Shown here in pieces: positions 51,987 through 59,051 of a DNA stretch of 64,000 nt (position 1 is its first letter; each line of letters opens with the position of its first letter). The notes beneath the pieces are model-generated. The model was not told the origin of the DNA. It ran no database searches and was given only the letters and a program-made list of their open reading frames with translations. The stretch is from Bradyrhizobium sp. cir1 (lineage in GTDB: Bacteria; Pseudomonadota; Alphaproteobacteria; Rhizobiales; Xanthobacteraceae). Where the stretch lies: NCBI RefSeq assembly GCF_014198245.1, contig NZ_JACIHE010000001.1, positions 682,001 to 746,000 on the forward strand, read 5' to 3'. The translations under genes and the position numbers were made by a program.

Positions 51987-53396
51987 ATGACGCCTTGGGA
52001 ATTGGGCACCGGCTATGTACGGGTGCTGGCGCAGCGTAATCAGAATAGCTTGCTCGTGAAGGCGGCAAACGACCTGCTCAAGGGCGATAGTCCGGTCGGC
52101 ACGATGAGCGAATACATTCAAAGGAACGCGGCGCCCGACTTTTTGATCGACGGTGAGTTCGGCGCCTTGCCGATCTGGGATGGCGCCGATCAGCGACCTG
52201 CAGTCTCGACCAGGGACAGGGGCGAAAAAGCGTCCGCGCTCCTCGCGCTCGATAAATCGAAGAAATTCCTGATCCGCGCCTACGTTTCTCGCGAGAGCCT
52301 CGCCGAGCCGGGCTTCAACAATGGCGAGCCAGTCTGGTTGGATCCTGATGTGCGCGGCCAGCTTGCTTTGCCCCCTACCAACAAGGCCACCGGCGATACA
52401 GAGATGGTTCGGCAGGATCTCAACACCGCGACGCTGCAGCACAAGGGCCTTCACGGCGCGGGTGTTGCCGTCGCCATCGTTGATACCGGCATCTGCAAGT
52501 CACATCTTGCCACGCGGTTCGGCTTCAACCCGGACCTGAATGTCGGCAATTCGTGGACGCCTCCGACCGTGGCGACGACACCGGGACTCCATCGCATCGG
52601 ACACGGAACGATGTGTGCCTACGGCGTGCTCGCGGTGGCCCCGAAGGTGACGCTGCTCGACTATCCCTTGCTGCTTGGGCGGCCGGCCGGGGAGCACACC
52701 GTCAGTGCGACGATCTCGGAAATGATGCGCGGTTACTTGATGCTGATCTGGCGCTGGGCGGTCGTTCGCGACATTCCGCAGACCGCGCTCGTGGTCAACA
52801 ATAGTTGGGGCATCTTTCATCCGAGTCTCGACGATTTTTCGCCCGGTGATCCCAAGCGCTACATCGACAATCCCAATCACCCCTTCAGGCTGTACATCTG
52901 GTTGCTCACGGCATTCGGGGCCGACGTGGTTTTCGCCGCCGGCAATTGCGGCGACGGCTGCCCCAATGCCGTGTGTCTGCAGCGGACGGAGGGCATGATC
53001 ATGGGCGCCAACGCCTACGACGAAGTGCTGACGATCGCCGGTTGCGACATCCTGGACGTGCGCGTCTGCTATTCCTCGCAAGGACCGTCGATCGCGGGCA
53101 TGTCTCCGCAGAAGCCCGACATCACCGCCTATACGCAGTTTCTCGGCTCGAAGGTCCTGCGAGGCCCGCGTGGCTTCGAGCCGGATACGGGAACGTCGAC
53201 ATCATGCGGCGTCGCATCCGGGTGCGTCGCGGCGCTGCGAACGCAGCGGCCGCCGACTGTGACGGATCCGGCAGCCATGATTGCGGCCTTGAAGACGACG
53301 GCGCGGCCCCAGGGCGGAGCAGTGCCGAACTACGATTACGGCTACGGCATCGTCCGGCCGGTGGCGGCGGCGCTAAGCCTCGGCATCATACATTGA
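51987..53396 (+). CDS. Cytoplasmic S8-family serine peptidase (subtilase)
   Basis: 469 residues with GGAGG before the ATG. The first 150 residues form an extra N-terminal domain (MTPWELGTGYVRVLAQRNQN; KKFLIRAYVSRESLAEPGFN), then the S8 fold: Asp166 in GVAVAIVDTGICKSHLATRF, His206 in HRIGHGTMCAYGVLAVAPKV, oxyanion Asn320 in VVFAAGNCGDGCPN, Ser404 in EPDTGTSTSCGVASGCVAAL. The triad is complete. No signal peptide and no obvious propeptide, unlike secreted subtilisins, so it should act inside the cell. Last gene of the operon; ends 4 bases before the convergent ABC-F gene. Confidence 0.9.
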   Translation: MTPWELGTGYVRVLAQRNQNSLLVKAANDLLKGDSPVGTMSEYIQRNAAPDFLIDGEFGALPIWDGADQRPAVSTRDRGEKASALLALDKSKKFLIRAYVSRESLAEPGFNNGEPVWLDPDVRGQLALPPTNKATGDTEMVRQDLNTATLQHKGLHGAGVAVAIVDTGICKSHLATRFGFNPDLNVGNSWTPPTVATTPGLHRIGHGTMCAYGVLAVAPKVTLLDYPLLLGRPAGEHTVSATISEMMRGYLMLIWRWAVVRDIPQTALVVNNSWGIFHPSLDDFSPGDPKRYIDNPNHPFRLYIWLLTAFGADVVFAAGNCGDGCPNAVCLQRTEGMIMGANAYDEVLTIAGCDILDVRVCYSSQGPSIAGMSPQKPDITAYTQFLGSKVLRGPRGFEPDTGTSTSCGVASGCVAALRTQRPPTVTDPAAMIAALKTTARPQGGAVPNYDYGYGIVRPVAAALSLGIIH

Positions 53397-53400
53397 GCGC

Positions 53401-55023
53401 TTAGCTCCGCAACCCCGGCGCCTCCTGCCCCGTGCGCGCGACATACTCCGTATAGCCACCGCCGTACTGGTGGATGCCCTCAGGCGTCAGCTCGAGCACG
53501 CGGTTCGACAGGACGCTGAGGAAGTGGCGATCATGCGAGACGAACAGCATGGTGCCTTCGAAATCCGACAGCGCCGTGATCAGCATCTCCTTGGTGGCGA
53601 GGTCGAGGTGGTTGGTCGGCTCGTCCAGCACCAAAAAGTTCGGCGGATCGAACAGCATCTTGGCCATCACGAGACGCGCCTTCTCGCCGCCCGAGAGCAC
53701 GCGGCAGCGCTTCTCGACGTCGTCGCCGGAGAAGCCGAAGCACCCGGCGAGCGCGCGCAGGGACCCCTGCCCTGCGGTCGGAAATTGGTCCTCCAGCGAC
53801 TGGAACACGGTGCGCTCGCCGTCGAGCAGATCCATCGCGTGCTGGGCGAAATAGCCCATCTTGACGCTGCCCCCTAACGCCACCGTGCCCTCGTCGGGCT
53901 CGCTCGCGCCGGCAACCAGCTTGAGCAGCGTCGACTTGCCGGCGCCGTTGACGCCCATCACGCACCAGCGCTCCCTGCGGCGGATCATGAAATCGAGCCC
54001 GTCATAGATGCGCTTGGCGCCATAGCCCTTGTGCACCTTCTTGAGCGCCACGACGTCCTCGCCCGAGCGCGGCGCCGGCGGGAAGTCGAAGGCGACGCTC
54101 TGGCGCCGGCGCGGCGGCTCGACCCGTTCGATCTTGTCGAGCTTCTTCACCCGGCTCTGCACCTGCGCCGCATGAGAGGCACGCGCCTTGAAGCGCTCGA
54201 TGAACTTGATCTCCTTGGCGAGCATGGCCTGCTGGCGCTCGAACTGCGCCTGCTGCTGCTTCTCGTTCTGCGCCCGCTGCTGCTCGTAGAATTCGTAGTC
54301 GCCGGTGTAGGTGGTGAGCGAGCCGCTGTCGATCTCGATCACCTTGGAGATCACGCGGTTGATGAACTCGCGGTCATGCGAGGTCATCAGCAGCGTACCT
54401 TCGTAGTCGTGCAGGAATTTCTCCAGCCAGATCAGGCTTTCGAGATCGAGATGGTTGCTCGGCTCGTCGAGCAGCATGACATCGGGACGCATCAGGAGAA
54501 TGCGCGCCAGCGCCACGCGCATCTTCCAGCCGCCCGAGAGCTTGCCGACGTCGCCGTCCATCATCTCCTGGCTGAAGCCGAGGCCGGACAGCGCCTCGCG
54601 CGCCCGACCATCGAGCGCATAGCCGTCCAGTTCCTCGAACCGGTGCTGCACCTCGCCATAGCGCGCGATGATCTCGTCCATCTGATCGGCCTTGTCGGGG
54701 TCGGCCATATCAGCCTCGAGCTCGCGCAGCTCGGCCGCGACCTCGCTGACGGGACCTGCGCCGTCCATCACCTCGGCGACCGCGCTGCGGCCGGACATCT
54801 CGCCTACATCCTGGTTGAAATAGCCGATGGTGATGCCGCGATCGGTCGAAACCTGGCCCTCGTCGGGCAGCTCCTCACCGGCGATCATCCGGAACAGGGT
54901 GGTCTTGCCGGCGCCGTTCGGCCCGACCAGGCCGATCTTCTCGCCCTTGTTGAGGGCCGCGGAGGCTTCGATGAACAGGATCTGGTGGCCGGCTTGCTTG
55001 CTGACGTTGTCGAGGCGGATCAT
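53401..55023 (-). CDS. ABC-F family ATPase (YbiT/EttA-like)
   Basis: 540 residues with two ABC domains and no transmembrane segment. First Walker A IGLVGPNGAGKTTLFRMIAG and signature KLSGGWKMRVALARILL; second Walker A VMGVNGAGKSTLLKLVAG and signature VLSGGEKARLVMAKMLF; Walker B DVMLLDEPSNHLDLESLIWL and LVLDEPTNHLDLATKEML. The linker (about 240-310; EKQQQAQFERQQAMLAKEIK) matches the ribosome-contacting P-site tRNA motif of ABC-F factors. It acts on ribosomes and is not an exporter. Confidence 0.93.
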   Translation of the reverse strand: MIRLDNVSKQAGHQILFIEASAALNKGEKIGLVGPNGAGKTTLFRMIAGEELPDEGQVSTDRGITIGYFNQDVGEMSGRSAVAEVMDGAGPVSEVAAELRELEADMADPDKADQMDEIIARYGEVQHRFEELDGYALDGRAREALSGLGFSQEMMDGDVGKLSGGWKMRVALARILLMRPDVMLLDEPSNHLDLESLIWLEKFLHDYEGTLLMTSHDREFINRVISKVIEIDSGSLTTYTGDYEFYEQQRAQNEKQQQAQFERQQAMLAKEIKFIERFKARASHAAQVQSRVKKLDKIERVEPPRRRQSVAFDFPPAPRSGEDVVALKKVHKGYGAKRIYDGLDFMIRRRERWCVMGVNGAGKSTLLKLVAGASEPDEGTVALGGSVKMGYFAQHAMDLLDGERTVFQSLEDQFPTAGQGSLRALAGCFGFSGDDVEKRCRVLSGGEKARLVMAKMLFDPPNFLVLDEPTNHLDLATKEMLITALSDFEGTMLFVSHDRHFLSVLSNRVLELTPEGIHQYGGGYTEYVARTGQEAPGLRS

Positions 55024-55295
55024 GGGGTCTTTTTGGGGGGATTTTTGCGTTGCAGCGTCTTAGGACATAGCGGCCGCGAGGGGAAGCCCGGCGGGGTACG
55101 GATTCCGCCTCACGAGGCGTCGGATTCCCGCGATTCACCCCGACGCTTAGGGTCATCCAGCCGGAAGGTGCGAAGCACTGACGACAGGGTTCCGCCAATC
55201 CAAGAAACCCGATTGAAGGCCCGACGAAATCGGCCTGAAACGGAGCTGCGGGACGATGCTGTTCTTAGGGCGGGATCACTTGGAGGTTCAAGGCC

Positions 55296-55478
55296 ATGAG
55301 TGAAAAGCAAACCAATCGACCGGAATCCAAGCCGACCGACCAGGAGCTGAACATCAGCGAGCTGGATCAAGTATCAGGCGGCACGGTCTCAGCACATCAC
55401 CTCCAAAAGGGTATGAGTACGCTCGCACAGCACTGCGCGACCGGCCAGCACTTCAAAGAGGCGAAGCTGACAGTTTAG
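55296..55478 (+). CDS. Double-glycine leader peptide 1 (putative bacteriocin/RiPP-type precursor)
   Basis: 60 residues. Leader 1-29 ends QELNISELDQVSGG, a textbook double-glycine cleavage site with hydrophobic residues at -4, -7 and -12-like spacing. The core of 31 residues begins TVSAHHLQKGMSTLAQHCAT and ends QHFKEAKLTV; it has one Cys and four His. GGAGG lies ten bases upstream of the ATG. Known leaders of this kind are cut by C39 peptidase-containing ABC exporters; none is in the window. First of three consecutive genes sharing the leader. Toxin, signal or other role is inference. Confidence 0.8.
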   Translation: MSEKQTNRPESKPTDQELNISELDQVSGGTVSAHHLQKGMSTLAQHCATGQHFKEAKLTV

Positions 55479-55544
55479 TCCAACCGCCGGTGTCCGAATT
55501 ATTGAGCCAGAATTTCCAATCAACATTGCGACCAGGAGGGGACC

Positions 55545-55751
55545 ATGACCAGCGAACAACGGAAGCAGCAGAGCATTGCTGGTGAGCAAGAGCTGAGTAT
55601 CGATGACCTGGATCAGGCATCCGGTGGGTTCAATATTGGCAAGTTCGTCTTGGACGCCGCGAAAGCCGAGGCGAAGGAGCTGGCCCGCAGCCAGGGGTGT
55701 CTGGGACCGACCTTTAGCGGGTTCGATGCGACCAAGATCGGCAAGACGTGA
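55545..55751 (+). CDS. Double-glycine leader peptide 2
   Basis: 68 residues. Leader 1-28 ends QELSIDDLDQASGG, closely matching peptide 1 (QEL-x-I-x-x-LDQ-x-SGG). The 40-residue core starts FNIGKFVLDAAKAEAKELAR, an amphipathic helix, followed by SQGCLGPTFSGFDATKIGKT with one Cys and several Gly. Excellent ribosome site AGGAGGGG. It lies 66 bases after peptide 1 and 41 before peptide 3. The core shares nothing with the other two, as expected for leader-shuffled precursors. Confidence 0.82.
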   Translation: MTSEQRKQQSIAGEQELSIDDLDQASGGFNIGKFVLDAAKAEAKELARSQGCLGPTFSGFDATKIGKT

Positions 55752-55792
55752 TCAAAGGGACGCTGGCACACAAGATGCGCGACAGGAGCGCC

Positions 55793-56008
55793 ATGACAGC
55801 AGCCCCCGATGAACCGAAGATCCGCGCACCCGACGAACTGACCCTCGAGGACATGGACGTCGTTACCGGCGGCGTATTCGCCGAGCTGCGGGACGCTCTC
55901 TCGAAGGCGATTGAAAACGTCCACAGAGCGCCTCCCGCTACACCATTGCCTGGAGGGCCTGTCCCGGTGCCCTATCCGAACACAGCTGTAACAAGCGACA
56001 AGGCTTGA
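55793..56008 (+). CDS. Double-glycine leader peptide 3
   Basis: 71 residues from the ATG preceded by AGGAGCGCC (an in-frame GTG at 55748 overlaps peptide 2's stop and lacks a site). Leader 1-27 ends DELTLEDMDVVTGG. The 44-residue core starts VFAELRDALSKAIENVHRAP, a helix, and continues as a Pro-rich tail (PPATPLPGGPVPVPYPNTAV) without Cys. The tail contains a second Gly-Gly after PLP, which is not a leader site. No immunity or modification gene could be recognised directly beside it. Confidence 0.78.
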   Translation: MTAAPDEPKIRAPDELTLEDMDVVTGGVFAELRDALSKAIENVHRAPPATPLPGGPVPVPYPNTAVTSDKA

Positions 56009-56090
56009 CGCGGCCCCTAAGGACGACGTTCATCCAGACTAGCTTCGCCCGCAGACATCGGCCTGTTACCCGCAACGGACTTGCCGGCAA

Positions 56091-56640
56091 CTACTCGATC
56101 ACCTCGTCGGCGCGGCTGAGGATCGACGGCGGAATGGTGAGGCCGAGCGCCTTGGCGGTCTTCAGATTGACGACCAACTCGAAAATGGTCGATTGCTGGA
56201 CCGGCAAGTCGGCGGGCTTGGAGCCCTTGAGGATCTTTCCGGCATAGATCCCAACCTGCCGATAGGCCGCCGTCAGACTCGCGCCATAGCTGATCGCCGC
56301 CTCCTGCATTTCCCGCACCATGCGAGTCTGCGGATTGTTTGGGTTCACCAACAGGGCGATCGATTTGGCGTCCGGAACCAGCTCTGACATAAGTTCGAGC
56401 CGCTTGGACGTCAGTTCGCCGCCGAGCCAACTGACGCCGGTGACGTTGCCGCCCGGCCGGGCGAGACTGGCGACAAGGCCGATCGCGATCAGGGCGCCGC
56501 CGATGGCGAAGACGATCGGGATCGTCCGGCTTGCCGCTTTGGCCGCGCGTGGCGCACCGCCGCCGAACGACACGATCACGTCAACCTTGCGGCCCACGAG
56601 ATCGGTAGCCAATGCGGGCAGCTGATCATCGCGCGCCTCG
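56091..56640 (-). pseudogene. C-terminal two-thirds of a broken ABC_sub_bind (PF04392) gene
   Basis: The homologous part begins FAEARDDQLPALATDLVGRK and includes VDVIVSFGGGAPRAAKAASR, TIPIVFAIGG, LARPGGNVTGVSWLGGELTS, KSIALLVNPNNPQTRM, GIYAGKILKGSKPADLPVQQ and the family ending TIPPSILSRADEVIE. Intact homologues have about 320 residues with a leader; here the first 100 or so are missing in this orientation. The matching next segment lies on the opposite strand at 56649-56747. The frame stays open to an ATG at 56690, but those residues are not homologous. Confidence 0.85.
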
Positions 56641-56648
56641 GCAAAGGG

Positions 56649-56747
56649 GCGCCTGGCCCATCCGCCCCGTTTGCGGCTGCGTTCCGCCAAGGATTGGCCG
56701 AGGCAGGCTATGTCGAGGGAAAAAACGTAGCTATCGAATACAGTGGA
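56649..56747 (+). pseudogene. Inverted N-terminal fragment of the same ABC_sub_bind gene
   Basis: Reads APGPSAPFAAAFRQGLAEAG-YVEGKNVAIEYSG on the plus strand, the segment that in intact ABC_sub_bind proteins directly precedes the (W)AE-DDQLPALA sequence found at 56640 on the minus strand. The fragment sits in the right place but is flipped, as after a local inversion of about 100 bases. Confidence 0.8.
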
Positions 56748-57558
56748 GTGAGGCCGTCGCGACGAAGGATTGCTGCGGAAATGTCAGCTTGCCCCCCTCG
56801 AGCATCGAATGATCGAGCCGCGAGGCAGCATCATCCGAAATCGACCTGATCAGCCGTTCCCGCTCGGCCGCACCTTCATCTTTCAGGAGCCCAGCCATCG
56901 GCGTTGCGGTGAGCTGAAAGCGGACATAATCCAGCATCGACGGGAACGTGATCTGTTTGGTGACCGCAGCTACATCGACACCATTGAAGCCAGCTTGCTT
57001 CGCCCAATCGCCGATCTCCTGCGCATCGCAAGAGAGATGCTCCGAACGTTTGGTTCGTGAGGCCTCTTCTCCGAGACAGTTATCGAGTGCCTGCACAAAT
57101 GCGTATGCCGCAGGGGTTTTCTCAATTGCGCTGTAAACGCTAAACCCTGCTCGTCCTCCCGGCTTGAGCACCCGCACCATTTCCCTCAGCGCCAGCAGCC
57201 GATCTGGAAAAAATTGTAGCCCAAGTTGACAAAGCACGACCTCGAAACTGTCTGCATCAAACGGAAGATCAAGCGCGCTACCTTCGATCCATTCGACCTT
57301 TGCAGACTTTACGCGCGCAATCGCAAGCATCGCAGTGTTGAGATCAAGTCCAACCACACGTCCCCCTTGGCCACGCTGCTCTGCCAACCTCGCGACGACG
57401 CCCGTACCGCAGGCGATGTCGAGTACGCTGTCGCCGCGCTTTGGTGGGATGCGGTCGAGCAGGTCGTTGGCCCATACCGACGTGATGGCGGGGACGAGGT
57501 ATCGTTCGTAAAGCTCCGGCGCGCTGGCATCCATTTGCCAATGTTCATGGGCCGACAT
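56731..57558 (-). CDS. Class I SAM methyltransferase (UbiE/Methyltransf_11 type), C-terminus altered
   Basis: 275 residues from the ATG after AGAAGGGGAAAGTC. SAM motif I DSVLDIACGTGVVARLAEQR, motif II VVGLDLNTAMLAIAR, FEVVLCQLGLQFFPDRLLAL and VLKPGGRAGFSVYSAIEKT are complete. The last residues (about FVATASLHCIR) are read from the antisense of the inverted ABC_sub_bind fragment, so the natural C-terminus was replaced at the rearrangement. Substrate unknown. It resembles the methyltransferase at 58125-58919 in order of motifs. Confidence 0.85.
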   Translation of the reverse strand: MSAHEHWQMDASAPELYERYLVPAITSVWANDLLDRIPPKRGDSVLDIACGTGVVARLAEQRGQGGRVVGLDLNTAMLAIARVKSAKVEWIEGSALDLPFDADSFEVVLCQLGLQFFPDRLLALREMVRVLKPGGRAGFSVYSAIEKTPAAYAFVQALDNCLGEEASRTKRSEHLSCDAQEIGDWAKQAGFNGVDVAAVTKQITFPSMLDYVRFQLTATPMAGLLKDEGAAERERLIRSISDDAASRLDHSMLEGGKLTFPQQSFVATASLHCIR

Positions 57559-57786
57559 GACTTTCCCCTTCTCGCTCGTGGAAAGCATCGAACTGTGCGC
57601 TGAGGCCTCGCAATCTTGATGCTGGCCGATCTGACGACAAGCTGCAAGGGGTTGGCGGACCGCTCCTGGCCCAGGCTGTGTGAAAAGCAAGACCGACATC
57701 CAGATGCGCGAGTCCAGGGTCGCTTTCTCGCACCTGAGCAGGCGCGACGAAATTGTCGGAAGCCTAGGCCCGTCAGGCGGAAGGCC

Positions 57787-58029
57787 TCACCAGGCAGAAA
57801 ATATGAAAAGCGCTATCGCGACCGGAACGAAAATCGCCAAAACCAACAATTGCCCTTTTGCGAAATCGTGAAGATCGAGCGGGTCAACCGGAAAGACACC
57901 AAGGCAACAATTCGCATAATAGAACGAGTTCTGGTCTTCACCCTCCGCCGAGTGTCGCGGTGGCGCCTTGTCGTCCCCCGCATCACGAACGAGAGGCGTT
58001 TGTGGCTGCCGCTGAGGTCTCTCGATCAT
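57787..58029 (-). CDS. Small C-tail membrane protein, 80 residues
   Basis: Starts MIERPQRQPQTPLVRDAGDD at an ATG with GGAGGAGAATCGCG before it, the strongest ribosome site of the neighbourhood. The hydrophilic N-terminus (KAPPRHSAEGEDQNSFYYAN) and a short Cys-Cys segment (CCLGVFPVD) lead to a C-terminal transmembrane helix LLVLAIFVPVAIALFIFSAW. It sits between the two methyltransferase genes on the same strand. No family known; possibly a stress or host-linked small protein. The 228 bases between it and 57558 show no other gene. Confidence 0.65.
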   Translation of the reverse strand: MIERPQRQPQTPLVRDAGDDKAPPRHSAEGEDQNSFYYANCCLGVFPVDPLDLHDFAKGQLLVLAIFVPVAIALFIFSAW

Positions 58030-58124
58030 CGCGATTCTCCTCCAACCTGCAAACTTGAGAGGCGCGCCGAAGTCAAAGAGTGATGCCATGGTCTGCTATC
58101 GTGACCTCCCGCACGGCGGGTCGT

Positions 58125-58919
58125 TCAGCGTCGTCCGCTTGCAAATCCGTACTCGACTTCCAGCTCGATGGGCCCACCGGCATCGCCAAGTTCGCGGCGG
58201 AGCTCCTCGCGCACGGCGCGGCGCGCGGCCGCCGGCAGGGATATGAATGCTTGCCCTGCCGATCCTGCGCCCCCCTCGATTGGTCCGAAGTAGGTGTCAA
58301 ACGTAGGCAGCGTGAAAACCCTGGTTTGCAGAGTGATCTCCACATCCCGGAAATTTGCCTCCTCAAAAAGCGATCTTAGTTTCATCTCATCGCCGAGCGC
58401 AAATACGCGAGCGGCAGCCTCCGCCAGCGATGGCAGGTAGCGGGCAACCGCAAGGTTGATGCGCGTATTGTAGGACCGTTCCGGCACCGTGTTCACTGAA
58501 ATTGCGGCACGCCCGCCGGGGCGAAGCACGCGATGGAATTCGGCGAGACCGCGCTGCGGGTCGGGGAAGAACATCAGTCCAAGACTGCACACGACCGCAT
58601 CGAAGCTCCCATCCGGGAATGAAAGTGCCTGCCCATCCTCCACTGCGACCGACGCGTTGCTCGACCGGCCGAGGCGCTCGCGCGCCTTTTCGGCCATCTC
58701 GGGAGACACGTCGGCAGCCGTGAGGCGGCCCGTCGGGCCGATGACGTCAAGGACGGATTCGGCTACCAGTCCGGTGCCTGTGGCAATGTCCAGGACCCGC
58801 ATTCCCGGCGCTATGCCGGCCGCACGCAGCAAGGTGGGTGCAAAATGGGTCGTGACCTGCGCGAACATGCCATCGTAACCGGCCGCCGCCTGAGCCTTAT
58901 AGTTCAACGCCTCCGCCAT
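58125..58919 (-). CDS. Class I SAM methyltransferase (UbiE/Methyltransf_11 type)
   Basis: 264 residues with AAGGAGGCGCTC before the ATG. MAEALNYKAQAAAGYDGMFA leads to motif I GMRVLDIATGTGLVAESVLD, LTAADVSPEMAEKARERLG, FDAVVCSLGLMFFPDPQRGL and VLRPGGRAAISVNTVPERSY. A small-molecule methyltransferase of the group that includes MerR/LuxR-linked bacterial enzymes. Divergent from the winged-helix regulator at 59052 (132 bases), which may control it. Confidence 0.88.
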   Translation of the reverse strand: MAEALNYKAQAAAGYDGMFAQVTTHFAPTLLRAAGIAPGMRVLDIATGTGLVAESVLDVIGPTGRLTAADVSPEMAEKARERLGRSSNASVAVEDGQALSFPDGSFDAVVCSLGLMFFPDPQRGLAEFHRVLRPGGRAAISVNTVPERSYNTRINLAVARYLPSLAEAAARVFALGDEMKLRSLFEEANFRDVEITLQTRVFTLPTFDTYFGPIEGGAGSAGQAFISLPAAARRAVREELRRELGDAGGPIELEVEYGFASGRR

Positions 58920-59051
58920 GAGCGCCTCCTTGATCCCGGGTGCCTTTGATCCCGGAACGCTATAAGGTCGCTTCGCGTGAGCCTTGAACGAAGGGTGCTG
59001 AAACCCTGAAGAAACGCCCAAATTGTTCTGAAGGAGCGCCTTGGAAGTCAG

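Noticed and set aside
53401..55023. The ABC ATPase next to the peptide genes as their exporter
   Set aside because: It has two ABC domains, an ABC-F linker, no membrane helices and no C39 peptidase domain, so it is a ribosome-associated factor.
58954..58979. GGAAC-N17-CGTG between the methyltransferase and the winged-helix regulator
   Set aside because: Mismatch in the conserved -10 triplet; not called.
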